The notes: a model not told the origin generated them from the letters alone. Shown: positions 1 through 9,369, counted from the first letter of the stretch. The stretch: DNA of 64,000 nucleotides from Streptomyces sp. B3I8 (GCF_030816915.1 NZ_JAUSYN010000002.1:6337501-6401500), one strand, 5' to 3'. Numbers and translations are program-made.

Positions 1-696
1 GGTGAGCTCGGACATGCGCGCGGCACGCTCGCCGGCCGGCGCGCCCGGCGGGTGTCCGGCCTCGCGCAGGCGGCGGTCGGTGACGTCGACGAAGGAGATG
101 CCGAGGCCGCCGTCCGGGACGGGGACCAGACGCAGGTGGTACAGCCGTCCGTGGATCGGGCGCGTGAGGTCGAAGCCGATCGGCCGGCCCTCGGCGACCG
201 CGCGCCGGCACTGGCCCTCCAGGCCGGGCACGCCGAGCGCGGCCACCTCCCACAGCCTCGTTCCCGGCCGGACCGGCTCGGCGCCCAGGATGCGGGCGGC
301 CTCCCGGTTGGCGAACGAGATACGCCAGGTGTCGTCGACCGACAGGAAGCCCTCGCTCATGTCGGACAGGGCCCGCAGCACGGTGTCGCGCGGGGCGGCG
401 AGGGGATCGGGAGAACCCGCCGGGTCGGTGGCGGTCCGTGCCGCACGCTCCCCGGGTCCCTCCGCAGGGTCGCCACTGCCGCCGGGGCGGTCGGGGCCGC
501 CAGGGCGGACGGGACCGTCCGGCTCGCCGGCCGGGCGCCGGTGTCCGGCACCACCGGCGGCACCACCAGACGCCACGTCGCCTCCCGCTTGCCTCGCGCG
601 TCGGGCCGCGGCCGGGGCGCGCGGTGGCGGAGGGCGCCCTGTGTGGGGGGCGGGAGCCGTGCCACCGCGGGACCGGTGGGGCCCGCTTTCGTCCAC
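1..696 (-). CDS. PAS-domain protein, C-terminus cut by window edge
   Basis: The frame is open through the left edge, so the gene is partial at its 3' end. The proposed start is GTG at 696, with AGGA about 7 nt upstream (cca-AGGA-actact-GTG); the frame stays open further upstream, so the start is uncertain. Residues 1 to about 105 are a Pro/Gly/Ala/Arg-rich low-complexity linker. A PAS fold follows from about residue 110, with the typical run LSDMSEGFLSVDD, then WRISFANREAARILG and ending near GLGISFVDVTDRR. In Streptomyces such N-terminal PAS modules often precede a SpoIIE/PP2C phosphatase or a histidine-kinase ATPase, but the output domain lies outside the window, so the function is unknown. 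It is transcribed divergently from the conservon operon, and a link to that signalling system is inference. Confidence 0.75.
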   Translation of the reverse strand, partial: MDESGPHRSRGGTAPAPHTGRPPPPRAPAAARRARQAGGDVASGGAAGGAGHRRPAGEPDGPVRPGGPDRPGGSGDPAEGPGERAARTATDPAGSPDPLAAPRDTVLRALSDMSEGFLSVDDTWRISFANREAARILGAEPVRPGTRLWEVAALGVPGLEGQCRRAVAEGRPIGFDLTRPIHGRLYHLRLVPVPDGGLGISFVDVTDRRLREAGHPPGAPAGERAARMSELT

Positions 697-1199
697 AGTA
701 GTTCCTGGCGTCCCTTCGGGCCGTTCGGGAGGGCGGCGGTCGGCGGGGCCGGGCGTGCGGCCGCGCCTGAACACGCCCTGTGACCTCGGACGGAGGCGGC
801 CGGGTGGCCTGCCGGGGGCCGGAAGGGCGCCCGGAGGCCGGTCAGCGGGCGCACGGAACCGGGCGTACGGCGAGGGACCGGGATCCACCCCCGCCCGACC
901 GTGCGCCCGCTCCTGACTGCTTCTGACCAGCTCTGATCGCTTCCCTCGAACGAGGGAACATGCGTCCGAGACGGTTATCGGTCTGTCGTACGACGCGTCA
1001 TACCAGAGCGGGATGCTCCGCGGAGGACTTTGCCAACTGCCACCGCGCATGCTGTCGTGACGACTACTGTGAGTCGCCGCCGGACGACGGGGGGCCGCCC
1101 TTGCGTGACCCTCCCGGCCGGCACAGCGATGGCGCACGCCCACGCCGCGCGCCGACCGCGGGAGCCCCGTGCCCCCGAGCCCCCAGTACGAGGACACCG
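697..1199. other. Intergenic region between divergent PAS gene and conservon
   Basis: This stretch of about 500 nt separates two divergent genes and should hold both promoters. I see no convincing coding frame in it. The only ordered signal is the phased CTGA repeat and palindrome at 911-958, listed separately. Confidence 0.6.
911..958. promoter_or_regulatory. Three helically phased CTGA repeats plus palindrome
   Basis: CTGA occurs at 913, 923 and 933, exactly 10 bp apart, inside the repeating context TCCTGACTGC / TTCTGACCAG / CTCTGATCGC. It is followed at once by a perfect inverted repeat TTCCCTC-GAAC-GAGGGAA (941-958). Direct repeats at one-turn spacing are a familiar binding-site layout (SARP-type activators use about 11 bp). 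The position between the divergent PAS gene and cvnA suits a regulator site, but the binding protein is unknown. Confidence 0.4.
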
Positions 1200-3749
1200 A
1201 TGTCTCACCTACGCGCACCGGCCACCCGTGCGGACCGCCGTGAGGGCGGGCGGCACGGGCGACCGGCCGCCCGCACCGCACCCACGCCGACCGAGACGCA
1301 CATACGGCCGCAACTGCTGCGACTGGCGGTGCTGCCCCCCGTCGCGGTCGCCCTCGCCGGCTGCGCCGCCGTGCTCTTCACCGTCCGCTCCACCGCGGCG
1401 ATGCCCACGCCCACGCTGTGGGCCGTGCTCGCCGGCGCGTTCGGAGTCGCCGTCGCCGGTGTACTGACCGCGGCCGTGGCCGCGGGCCGCGCGGCCGACT
1501 CCGTCAAGGAACGGGTGGACACGCTGCGGCGCACCGCCACCCGCGGCGAGGCCGACCTGCGCGCCCTCGTGGAGGCGCTGCGCCGTGGTGAGACCGTGCC
1601 GAAGCGGGGCGGCCGGGGCAGGCCCGCCGCCGACACCTCCGGCGCCGACGACTTCGAACTCCTCGCCGCCGACCTCGCCCGCGCGCAGGAGAGCGCGGTC
1701 GCCGCCGTCGTGCGGGCCGCCCAGCTCTCCAGCCGGGCGGGCAACGAACAGAAACTCGAGGTGTTCCTCAACCTGGCCAGGCGACTGCAGTCGCTGGTGC
1801 ACCGCGAGATCTCCACGCTCGACGAGCTGGAGAACGAGATCGAGGACCCCGATCTGCTCAAGGGCCTCTTCCACGTCGACCACCTCTCCACCCGCATCCG
1901 CCGCCATGCGGAGAATCTCGCGGTGCTCGGGGGCGCGGTCTCGCGCCGGCAGTGGAGCAACCCGGTGGAGATGACCGAGGTGCTGCGCTCGGCCATCGCC
2001 GAGGTCGAGCAGTACTCCAGGGTGCGCCTCGTCCCGCCGATCGACGGCCGGCTGCGCGGGAACGCCGTCGCCGATGTCATCCACCTGCTCGCCGAACTCG
2101 TCGAGAACGCGACGGTGTTCTCCGCGCCGCACACCCAGGTGCTGCTCCGGGCCAACCTCGTCACCTCCGGGCTCGCGGTCGAGGTCGAGGACCGGGGCCT
2201 GGGCATGCCGCTCGCCGAACAGCACCGCATGAACGCGCTGCTCGCCGACCCCGACCAGGTCAACGTCGCCAGCCTGCTGCAGGACGGCCGGATCGGCCTG
2301 TACGTCGTCTCCCAGCTCGCCCGCCGTCACGGGATCCAGGTACGGCTGGGCACCAACATCTACGGCGGGGTCCAGGCGGTCCTGGTCCTGCCCGCGGACG
2401 TCCTCGGCACACCCCCGCCGGAGCTGCCGGCGACACCCGCCGCGCGTGGGGCGCGGCCGGGAGGCACGGCGCCTGGGCAGGGCCGGGTGCCCGGACAGGG
2501 CGGGGCGCCCGCGGCCGGCGGGACCGGCGGAGCCGGGGGAATGCCCCCTCCGGGCGCACCGCGCGGAGGCGGAGGAGCGCCCGTGCCCGGTGCGCCGCGT
2601 ACGGACGGCGCCGGTGCTCCGGCGCACGCCGGCCGCGGCGAGCGGCCCGGCCCCGAAGGATGGGTGAACCCGGCGCGGCACGCCGGCCCCACGGAGCACG
2701 CGGGCCGTACGGAGCCCGCGTCGGCGGGCGTCCCGGCGCGGGACGGGCGGGGAAGGCCGTCCGCCGGTGTGCCGGCCTTCGCGACCGACGGGGCGGTGGC
2801 CCCGGTTCCCGCAGCCCCCGGCGCCGGAACGCCCGCCGGTCCGGGCACCCCGGGCACCGGGACGCCCTCCGGTACGTCCGGTACGGGTGGACACGGCACT
2901 CCCGCGTCGGCGCCCGCACCCGGTACGGGCGTGGACTGGGTCCAGGTCACCGCGAGCGGTACGCACGGTTCCGGCGCGGTGCCCGGGGACACCGGGTCCG
3001 GCGGGGGACACCCCGGCTCCGGTTCCGGTGAACCCGGCGGTCCGCCCGGGACGGCGCCGCCGTTGCCCGTGCGGGGGCAGCGCGCCGCGCGGCCCAGTCC
3101 GGCCGCGGCGCAGCCGGGCCTCGGCGCCGGGCACCGTCGGGCGCTCGCGGAGAACACCGGGCTGCCGCCCACCCCGCGGGTCGGCCCCGTCCGCGGCACC
3201 ATGGGCAAGCCGCAACTGCCCCGGCGCCGCGCCCAGGAGCATCTCGCGCCCCAGCTCCGCGGTGGCCCCGCCCCCGGGCCCCGGGCGGACGCCGAAGCGT
3301 ACGTCGAGCACGACCCCGGCCTGATGGCGGCGTTCCAGCGCGGCATCGGCCTCGCCGAGGCGGCCCAGCAACGCGAACCGGCCGCCCCTGAGCCGCCGCA
3401 CCCGGCTTCCCCCGGGCTCGGCGAACCGTCGAGCCCGGCCTCCGCGGAGCCCCCGCAAGCGTCCTCGACCGTCGGCCCCGTCGGCCCCGTCGGCCCCGCG
3501 GGACGCCCCGCCGAGCCGTCGTCCCCGAACCTCGTCGCTCCCACCGGCCCGGCCGACCCGGTCGTCCCCGCCGGACAGCCGTACCCGGTTGTGAAGGGGC
3601 TTGACGGGCCGGACGCGCCGGACGAACCGCCGTACCCCGCCACCCTCGACCCCGTTTCGCCGCACGCGGCCGACGCGCGTGTGGCCCGCCCGTCCGTGCC
3701 CGCCCCCGAGGGCGCCGCCCGGCGCGACGGGCGTGCGTCCGCCGGATGA
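1200..3749 (+). CDS. cvnA: Conservon sensor protein CvnA (histidine-kinase-like ATPase)
   Basis: 849 aa. I place the start at ATG 1200, preceded by AGGA at 1191-1194, rather than at an in-frame ATG 240 nt upstream whose translation is low complexity. Two membrane segments lie at about residues 37-60 and 72-94. After a helical linker comes a GHKL ATPase: N box ELVENATVFSAP near 300, G1 EDRGLGM near 330, G2 DGRIGLYVVSQL near 362. Residues about 400-849 are a Pro/Gly/Ala/Thr-rich, probably disordered tail. In conservons (established: cvnA-D) CvnA is the membrane sensor partner of the roadblock protein and the small GTPase. I see no clear phosphoacceptor His H-box, which is usual for the family. 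It heads the operon cvnA-B-C-D-GAF. Confidence 0.9.
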   Translation: MSHLRAPATRADRREGGRHGRPAARTAPTPTETHIRPQLLRLAVLPPVAVALAGCAAVLFTVRSTAAMPTPTLWAVLAGAFGVAVAGVLTAAVAAGRAADSVKERVDTLRRTATRGEADLRALVEALRRGETVPKRGGRGRPAADTSGADDFELLAADLARAQESAVAAVVRAAQLSSRAGNEQKLEVFLNLARRLQSLVHREISTLDELENEIEDPDLLKGLFHVDHLSTRIRRHAENLAVLGGAVSRRQWSNPVEMTEVLRSAIAEVEQYSRVRLVPPIDGRLRGNAVADVIHLLAELVENATVFSAPHTQVLLRANLVTSGLAVEVEDRGLGMPLAEQHRMNALLADPDQVNVASLLQDGRIGLYVVSQLARRHGIQVRLGTNIYGGVQAVLVLPADVLGTPPPELPATPAARGARPGGTAPGQGRVPGQGGAPAAGGTGGAGGMPPPGAPRGGGGAPVPGAPRTDGAGAPAHAGRGERPGPEGWVNPARHAGPTEHAGRTEPASAGVPARDGRGRPSAGVPAFATDGAVAPVPAAPGAGTPAGPGTPGTGTPSGTSGTGGHGTPASAPAPGTGVDWVQVTASGTHGSGAVPGDTGSGGGHPGSGSGEPGGPPGTAPPLPVRGQRAARPSPAAAQPGLGAGHRRALAENTGLPPTPRVGPVRGTMGKPQLPRRRAQEHLAPQLRGGPAPGPRADAEAYVEHDPGLMAAFQRGIGLAEAAQQREPAAPEPPHPASPGLGEPSSPASAEPPQASSTVGPVGPVGPAGRPAEPSSPNLVAPTGPADPVVPAGQPYPVVKGLDGPDAPDEPPYPATLDPVSPHAADARVARPSVPAPEGAARRDGRASAG

Positions 3750-3847
3750 GCGGGACGACGAGCGAGACGACGAGCAGGGCGACGAACACCGGTCCCACCG
3801 TCCCCACCACCCTCACCGCCCCCCGTACTCCAAGGAGTCGATCCACC

Positions 3848-4282
3848 ATGGCGAGCGAAGCGCCGACCGGCCACGCATCCGACCTCGACTGGCTGATGAG
3901 CGGCCTCGTGCAGCGCGTGCCGCACACCAGGAGCGCGGTACTGCTCTCCTGCGACGGGCTGGTCAAGTCCGTCCACGGCCTGGACCAGGACAGCGCCGAC
4001 CACATGGCCGCACTCGCCTCCGGCCTGTACTCCCTCGGCCGCAGCGCCGGCATCCGGTTCGCGGGCGGCGGCGACGTCCGCCAGGTCGTCGTCGAACTCG
4101 ACTCCTCCCTGCTGTTCGTCTCCACCGCCGGTTCCGGCACCTGTCTCGCCGTGCTCGCCGACCGGGAGGCCGACGCCGCGGTCCTCGGCTACGAGATGGC
4201 GATGCTGGTCAAGAGCGTCCGCCCGTACCTGGTGACCGCGCCCCGGCAGCCCGTCGGCCGGCCCCCGGTGCTGAGGCCTTGA
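3848..4282 (+). CDS. cvnB: Conservon roadblock/LC7 protein CvnB
   Basis: 144 aa. The start is ATG 3848 with AAGGAG at 3832-3837. It is a Roadblock/LC7 fold typical of actinobacterial conservons: DLDWLMSGLVQRVPHTRSAV opens the domain and LAVLADREADAAVLGYEM closes it. In the family it acts as a cytosolic regulator of the partner GTPase, comparable to MglB for MglA. It lies 98 nt after cvnA; that gap has no obvious terminator. Its stop overlaps the proposed TTG start of cvnC (TTGA), so the two are translationally coupled. Confidence 0.92.
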   Translation: MASEAPTGHASDLDWLMSGLVQRVPHTRSAVLLSCDGLVKSVHGLDQDSADHMAALASGLYSLGRSAGIRFAGGGDVRQVVVELDSSLLFVSTAGSGTCLAVLADREADAAVLGYEMAMLVKSVRPYLVTAPRQPVGRPPVLRP

Positions 4283-4656
4283 GCGCGGCCACCGCGGGCG
4301 ACGGGCCCTGGCTCGACGATGCCGCCGGCCGGCTGGTCCGCCCCTACCAGGTCAGCAACGGGCGGACCCGGCCGACCGCCGCCCTCGACCTGTTGTCGCA
4401 GGTGAGAGCCACCGGGGCGACCCCCCGCGGCTACCTCGGCCCCGAACACACCCAGGTGCTCGGCCTGTGCGGGGGACCCGTCTCCGTCGCCGAGGTCGCC
4501 GGACAGCTCAGGCTGCCGGTCGCGGTCGCCAAGGTGCTGCTGTCCGACCTCGTCGACAGCGGGGCGCTCACCACCAGGCCCCCGGCCTTCCACCACAACC
4601 CCACGGACCGGTCCCTTCTGGAGGCAGTGCTCGATGGACTACGACGACAGCTCTGA
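4279..4656 (+). CDS. cvnC: Conservon DUF742 protein CvnC
   Basis: 125 aa if it begins at TTG 4279, which overlaps the cvnB stop; no ATG or GTG gives a better fit, so the start rests on coupling. The sequence is a DUF742 protein: a short lead, then WLDDAAGRLVRPYQVSNGRT and a winged-helix-like half (VSVAEVAGQLRLPVAVAKVL, SDLVDSGAL). The fold predicts a small helix-turn-helix. Its biochemical role in conservons is not settled. The 3' end overlaps cvnD by 23 nt. Confidence 0.88.
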   Translation: MSAATAGDGPWLDDAAGRLVRPYQVSNGRTRPTAALDLLSQVRATGATPRGYLGPEHTQVLGLCGGPVSVAEVAGQLRLPVAVAKVLLSDLVDSGALTTRPPAFHHNPTDRSLLEAVLDGLRRQL

Positions 4657-5236
4657 CGCCTTCCCCACCGCGCTGAAGATCCTCGTGGCGGGCGGGTTCG
4701 GAGTAGGCAAGACCACCTTCGTGGGCGCGGTCAGCGAGATCGCGCCGCTCAGCACGGAGGAACTCCTCACCACGGTCAGCGCCGCCACCGACAACCTCGA
4801 CGGCATCGAGAACAAGGTCGAGACCACCGTCGCGATGGACTTCGGCCGCATCACCCTCGACCCGCGGCACGTGCTCTACCTGTTCGGCACCCCCGGCCAG
4901 GAGAGGTTCTGGTTCATGTGGGACGAACTGTCCGAGGGCGCGCTCGGCGCGGTGATCCTCGCCGACACCCGTCGGCTCCAGGAGTGCTTCGCCGCCATCG
5001 ACTTCTTCGAGGAGCGCGGCCTCGGCTTCATCGTCGCGATCAACGAGTTCGACGGCGCCCACCGCTACGACCCCGAGGAGGTGCGCGCGGCCCTCGACCT
5101 GGACCGCCACATCCCCGTCGTCCGCTGCGACGCCCGTATCTCCAGCTCCGGGGTGCAGACCCTGCTCGCCCTGGTCAAGTACCTCATCGCCCACATCCCG
5201 GCCACCCAGGCGCCGCACCACGGAGCCCGCACATGA
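4634..5236 (+). CDS. cvnD: Conservon small GTPase CvnD
   Basis: 200 aa. ATG 4634 follows GGAGG at 4620-4624. It is a Ras-like P-loop GTPase: G1 GGFGVGKT at residues 20-27, a G3 segment LFGTPGQERF in the 80s, and G4 INEFD, an NxxD variant of NKxD. It is the GTP-binding output element of the conservon and the presumed target of the CvnA/CvnB complex at the membrane. Coding sequence overlaps cvnC upstream by 23 nt and the GAF gene downstream by 4 nt (ATGA). Confidence 0.93.
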   Translation: MDYDDSSDAFPTALKILVAGGFGVGKTTFVGAVSEIAPLSTEELLTTVSAATDNLDGIENKVETTVAMDFGRITLDPRHVLYLFGTPGQERFWFMWDELSEGALGAVILADTRRLQECFAAIDFFEERGLGFIVAINEFDGAHRYDPEEVRAALDLDRHIPVVRCDARISSSGVQTLLALVKYLIAHIPATQAPHHGART

Positions 5237-5865
5237 GCCTCCGCCGGCTCCTGCTGACCCCGCAGGACGAGGACGCCCCCGAGCGGATGCGACGGCTGCG
5301 CGCCCTCGGCCTCGGGGAGCACCCCGACCCCGCCCTGGACGCGTTCGCGGACCGGCTGGCCCGGGTGCTGGCGGCCCCGTACGCGATGGTCAACTTCGTC
5401 GGCGAGCAACGGCAGTTCCTCGCCGGGCTGCACACGCCGGACGGCCTCCCGCTGCCCGCCGCCACCGGTGCGGACGGTACGGGGCGGGCCCGGCTGCTCA
5501 CCCGCGACCACGGTTTCTGCCCGCACGTCGTGGTCCGCCGCCGGGCGCTGGCGCTGGAGGACGTGCGCGACTACCCGCGGTTCGCCGGCAACCCGATCGT
5601 CGACGAGACCGGCGTCCGGGCCTACCTCGGCGCCCCGCTGCCCGACCCCACCGGCCTCGCGCTCGGCACGGTCTGCGTCGCCGACGTCGTCCCGCGCCGC
5701 TGGGGCCGGGAGGGGCTGGAGACCATCAAGGGGCTCGCCGCGGAACTGACCCAGCGGCTCCTGGAGCGGGGGAACGGCGGCCCGCGACCACCGGACGGGG
5801 CGGGCGGAAGGGGCGGCATGGGCGGCACGGGAGGCATGGACGGCACGGACGGCTCCGGGGTGTGA
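5233..5865 (+). CDS. GAF-domain protein, fifth gene of the conservon operon
   Basis: 210 aa. ATG 5233 overlaps the cvnD stop (ATGA), indicating translational coupling. Residues about 25-180 form a GAF domain (APYAMVNFVGEQRQFLAG, FCPHVVVRRRALALEDV, YLGAPLPDPTGLALGTVCV). GAF domains bind small ligands, haem or cofactors; a conserved Cys-Pro-His (FCPH, near residue 96) is typical of a subgroup of free-standing actinobacterial GAF proteins. The last 30 residues are a Gly/Met-rich tail. Conservons often carry an added gene (P450 or GAF); a sensor input for the GTPase module is inference. Confidence 0.85.
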   Translation: MSLRRLLLTPQDEDAPERMRRLRALGLGEHPDPALDAFADRLARVLAAPYAMVNFVGEQRQFLAGLHTPDGLPLPAATGADGTGRARLLTRDHGFCPHVVVRRRALALEDVRDYPRFAGNPIVDETGVRAYLGAPLPDPTGLALGTVCVADVVPRRWGREGLETIKGLAAELTQRLLERGNGGPRPPDGAGGRGGMGGTGGMDGTDGSGV

Positions 5866-5982
5866 AGGAAAGCTGCGGGCGCGCTTAAGAAATCCTCGAT
5901 GGACCGCCGCCGGGCGGTACGGCAGATTCCAGAGGGATCCCCTCACCGGGGACCGAGCCGTCGAACCACAGGAGCCGTACGC

Positions 5983-7011
5983 GTGAAGGCGCTGGTCAAG
6001 CAGAAGGCGGAGCCCGGCCTGTGGCTCCAGGACGTACCCGAACCGGCCATCGGCCCCGGTGACGTACTGATCAAGGTGCTGCGCACCGGCATCTGCGGCA
6101 CCGACCTGCACATCCGCTCCTGGGACGGCTGGGCCCAGCAGGCGATCACCACCCCGCTGGTGCTCGGGCACGAGTTCGTCGGCGAGGTCGTCGACACCGG
6201 CCGGGACGTCACCGGCATCAAGACGGGCGACCGGGTCAGCGGCGAGGGCCACCTGGTGTGCGGCACCTGCCGCAACTGCCTGGCCGGCCGCCGCCACCTG
6301 TGCCGCGCCACCGTCGGCCTCGGTGTCGGGCGCGACGGCGCGTTCGCGGAGTACGTCGCCCTGCCCGCGTCCAACGTGTGGGTGCACCGAGTCCCCGTCG
6401 ACCTCGACGTGGCCGCCATCTTCGACCCGTTCGGCAACGCCGTGCACACCGCGCTGTCCTTCCCGCTGGTCGGCGAGGACGTGCTGATCACCGGCGCCGG
6501 ACCCATCGGCCTGATGGCCGCCGCCGTGGCCCGGCACGCCGGCGCCCGCCACGTCGTCGTCACCGACGTCAGCGAGGAGCGGCTCGAGCTGGCCCGCAAG
6601 ATCGGCGTGAGCCTGGCCCTGAACGTCTCCGGCGCCACGATCGCCGACGGACAGCGGAAGCTGGGGCTGCGCGAGGGCTTCGACATCGGCCTGGAGATGT
6701 CCGGCCGTCCCGAGGCGCTGCGCGACATGATCGCCAACATGACGCACGGCGGCCGCATCGCGATGCTCGGCCTGCCCGCCGAGGAGTTCCCCGTCGACTT
6801 CGCCCGGATCGTCACGTCGATGATCACCCTCAAGGGCATCTACGGCCGGGAGATGTTCGAGACCTGGTACGCGATGTCCGTCCTGCTGGAGGGCGGCCTC
6901 GACCTGGCCCCCGTCATCACCGGCCGGTACGGCCACGACGAGTACGAGGCCGCGTTCGCCGACGCCGCGAGCGGCCGGGGCGGCAAGGTCATCCTCGACT
7001 GGACCGCGTAA
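5983..7011 (+). CDS. tdh: L-threonine 3-dehydrogenase
   Basis: 342 aa, essentially the length of the E. coli enzyme (341). The start is GTG 5983 with AGGAG at 5970-5974; the 28 in-frame residues upstream look non-coding. It is a medium-chain zinc dehydrogenase that oxidises L-threonine with NAD+ to 2-amino-3-ketobutyrate. Catalytic zinc ligands are Cys38, His63 and Glu64; structural zinc cysteines are 93, 96, 99 and 107; the Rossmann motif [10 protein letters not shown] lies near 170. It is followed 36 nt later by kbl, which uses its product, so the two make a threonine-to-glycine operon. Confidence 0.97.
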   Translation: MKALVKQKAEPGLWLQDVPEPAIGPGDVLIKVLRTGICGTDLHIRSWDGWAQQAITTPLVLGHEFVGEVVDTGRDVTGIKTGDRVSGEGHLVCGTCRNCLAGRRHLCRATVGLGVGRDGAFAEYVALPASNVWVHRVPVDLDVAAIFDPFGNAVHTALSFPLVGEDVLITGAGPIGLMAAAVARHAGARHVVVTDVSEERLELARKIGVSLALNVSGATIADGQRKLGLREGFDIGLEMSGRPEALRDMIANMTHGGRIAMLGLPAEEFPVDFARIVTSMITLKGIYGREMFETWYAMSVLLEGGLDLAPVITGRYGHDEYEAAFADAASGRGGKVILDWTA

Positions 7012-7047
7012 CTCCCGCCACCCGCACGCACCTTCAGGAGCCCCTTC

Positions 7048-8241
7048 ATGTTCGACTCCGTACGCGACGACCTCCGCGTCACCCTCGACGAGATCCGCGC
7101 CGCCGGGCTGCACAAGCCCGAGCGCGTCCTCGGCACCCCGCAGTCCGCGACCGTCGCCGTCACGGCGGGCGGCCGGCCCGGTGAGGTCCTCAACTTCTGC
7201 GCCAACAACTACCTCGGTCTCGCCGACCACCCCGAGGTGGTCGCCGCCGCCCACGAGGCGCTGGACCGCTGGGGCTACGGCATGGCCTCCGTACGCTTCA
7301 TCTGCGGCACGCAGGAGGTGCACAAGGAGCTGGAGGCCCGGCTGTCGGCCTTCCTCGGCCAGGAGGACACGATCCTGTACTCCTCCTGCTTCGATGCCAA
7401 CGGCGGTGTCTTCGAGACACTGCTCGGCGCCGAGGACGCGGTGATCTCCGACGCCCTCAACCACGCCTCCATCATCGACGGCATCCGCCTCTCCAAGGCC
7501 CGCCGCTTCCGTTACGCCAACCGCGACATGGCCGACCTGGAGACCCAGCTCAAGACGGCCGGGGACGCGCGGCGGCGGCTGATCGTCACCGACGGCGTCT
7601 TCTCGATGGACGGCTACGTCGCCCCGCTGCGCGAGATCTGCGACCTCGCCGACCGGTACGACGCCATGGTCATGGTCGACGACTCGCACGCCGTGGGCTT
7701 CGTCGGCCCCGGCGGCCGGGGCACGCCCGAACTGCACGGGGTCATGGACCGGGTCGACATCCTCACCGGCACGCTCGGCAAGGCGCTCGGCGGCGCGTCC
7801 GGCGGGTACGTGGCCGCCCGCGCCGAGATCGTCGCGCTGCTGCGCCAGCGTTCGCGCCCGTACCTGTTCTCCAACACGCTGGCCCCGGTGATCGCGGCGG
7901 CCTCCCTGAAGGTGCTGGACCTGCTGGAGTCGGCGGGGGAGCTGCGGGAGAAGCTGGCCGCCAACACCGAACTGTTCCGGCGCCGGATGACCGACGAGGG
8001 GTTCGACGTCCTCTCCGGCGACCACGCCATCGCGCCCGTCATGATCGGCGACGCGGCGAAGGCGGGGCGCATGGCGGAGCTGCTGCTGGAGCGGGGGGTG
8101 TACGTGATCGGGTTCTCGTACCCGGTGGTGCCGCAGGGCGCGGCCCGCATTCGCGTGCAGCTGTCCGCGGCGCACTCGGCACAGGACGTGGAGCGGGCCG
8201 TGGCGGCGTTCGTCGCCGCGCGGGCCGAGCTGGAGGGTTGA
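7048..8241 (+). CDS. kbl: Glycine C-acetyltransferase (2-amino-3-ketobutyrate CoA ligase)
   Basis: 397 aa, full family length. ATG 7048 has AGGAG at 7036-7040. It is a PLP-dependent alpha-oxoamine synthase that cleaves 2-amino-3-ketobutyrate with CoA to glycine and acetyl-CoA. The PLP lysine is Lys245 in [10 protein letters not shown]; the substrate/PLP region [13 protein letters not shown] and the motif [11 protein letters not shown] are present. It forms an operon with tdh and ends at a short hairpin terminator (8317-8337). Confidence 0.97.
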   Translation: MFDSVRDDLRVTLDEIRAAGLHKPERVLGTPQSATVAVTAGGRPGEVLNFCANNYLGLADHPEVVAAAHEALDRWGYGMASVRFICGTQEVHKELEARLSAFLGQEDTILYSSCFDANGGVFETLLGAEDAVISDALNHASIIDGIRLSKARRFRYANRDMADLETQLKTAGDARRRLIVTDGVFSMDGYVAPLREICDLADRYDAMVMVDDSHAVGFVGPGGRGTPELHGVMDRVDILTGTLGKALGGASGGYVAARAEIVALLRQRSRPYLFSNTLAPVIAAASLKVLDLLESAGELREKLAANTELFRRRMTDEGFDVLSGDHAIAPVMIGDAAKAGRMAELLLERGVYVIGFSYPVVPQGAARIRVQLSAAHSAQDVERAVAAFVAARAELEG

Positions 8242-8316
8242 GGGGGGCTTTCTTCGCCCCGCCGCCCCTGCCCTTCCGGGTGGGCGCGGGTGCTGCGTGG
8301 CCGGTCGCGCGGTTCC

Positions 8317-8337
8317 CCGCGCCCCTTTTGGGCGCGG
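8317..8337 (+). terminator. Hairpin after kbl
   Basis: An 8-bp GC stem CCGCGCCC / GGGCGCGG with loop CTTTT. It sits in the motif GCGCGGTTCCCCGCGCCCC, which recurs at 57,879 and in altered form at 60,332, so it may also belong to a dispersed palindromic repeat family. Confidence 0.6.
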
Positions 8338-8386
8338 CGGGGCCGTGGAACGGAAGGTGCGGCCGGGTGTTGCGATAATCGACCGC

Positions 8387-9292
8387 ATGATCGAGGCGCG
8401 GCGGTTGCACATTCTCCGGGCGGTGGCGGACCACCGCACGGTGACCGCGGCCGCCGCCGCGCTGTACCTCACCCCCTCCGCCGTCTCGCAGCAGTTGGCG
8501 GCGCTGGAGCAGGAGACCGGGCACCGGCTGGTGGAACGCGGTGCCAAGGGGGTGCGGCTCACGCCGGCCGGGGAGATCCTGCTCGGCCACACCCACGCCG
8601 TCCTCGCCCGGCTGGAACGCGCGGAGGCCGAGCTCGCGGCGTACGGCGCGGGCTCGGCGGGCACGGTGACGCTCGCCGCGTTCGCCACCGGCATCGGCCT
8701 GGTCGTCGCCCCCGCGCTGGTCACCCTGGCCCGTACCGCACCCGGCATCCGGGTCCGCGTCCGGGACGCGGAGGGCGACGCCAGCCTGCCGATGGTGCTC
8801 GACCGGCAGGTGGACGTGGCGGTCGCGGTCGAGTACCGGGGCGCCCCCGGCGCCGACGACCCCCGGCTCACCCACATCGCGCTGTACGCCGAACCGTTCG
8901 ATGCGGTCGTCCCCGTCGGCCACCGGCTGGCCGGGGCGGAGGTGGTGCCCCTCGCGGAGCTCGCCAAGGACCCGTGGATCGGCCCCTACCCGGGCAACCC
9001 GTGCCACGACGTGGTCGTCCTGGCCTGCGAGCACGCCGGTTTCCAGCCCCGCCTCGAACACTCCTCCGACGACTTCAGCGCCGTGATCTCGCTGGCCTCC
9101 GCCGACGCGGGAGTGGCGCTCGTGCCGCGCTCCGCGCTGCGCGGCACGGACCTGACCGACGTCGTCGTCCGGCCGGTGGACGGGGTGGCACCGACCCGCC
9201 GGGTGTTCGCGGCGGTCCGCCGGGGCGCGGAGGAACACCCCCTGATCCGCCCCGTCCTGGACGCGCTGACCGAGGCCGCGACGGCGCACTGA
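8387..9292 (+). CDS. LysR-family transcriptional regulator
   Basis: 301 aa, typical LysR length. The start is ATG 8387 (MIEARRLHILRAV), with no clear Shine-Dalgarno, so translation may be leaderless. The N-terminal winged helix covers residues 1-60 (TVTAAAAALYLTPSAVSQQL), followed by a linker helix and a periplasmic-binding-like effector domain from about 90. It follows tdh-kbl on the same strand but after a terminator. LysR genes often regulate neighbours, so control of threonine breakdown is a reasonable guess without direct support here. Confidence 0.92.
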   Translation: MIEARRLHILRAVADHRTVTAAAAALYLTPSAVSQQLAALEQETGHRLVERGAKGVRLTPAGEILLGHTHAVLARLERAEAELAAYGAGSAGTVTLAAFATGIGLVVAPALVTLARTAPGIRVRVRDAEGDASLPMVLDRQVDVAVAVEYRGAPGADDPRLTHIALYAEPFDAVVPVGHRLAGAEVVPLAELAKDPWIGPYPGNPCHDVVVLACEHAGFQPRLEHSSDDFSAVISLASADAGVALVPRSALRGTDLTDVVVRPVDGVAPTRRVFAAVRRGAEEHPLIRPVLDALTEAATAH

Positions 9293-9369
9293 CGGCGGCC
9301 CGGCCGCTCCCCGGTGAGCGGGCCCCGGCGCCCGCGCCCGATGTCAGTGCCGTTGGTTACCGTGCGGGC

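Noticed and set aside
960..1199. Upstream ATG extension of the CvnA gene (80 more residues)
   Set aside because: The added part is low complexity and Cys/Arg rich without CvnA similarity, and ATG 1200 has a proper AGGA site.
1209..3665. 818-residue open frame on the minus strand opposite cvnA
   Set aside because: It is the antisense of the Pro/Gly-rich tail and kinase domain; its composition is typical of a high-GC shadow and it has no recognisable domain.
5065..8967. 1300-residue open frame on the minus strand across cvnD, GAF, tdh and kbl
   Set aside because: It spans several certain genes on the other strand; composition (His/Gly/Val/Asp/Arg) is that of an antisense frame.
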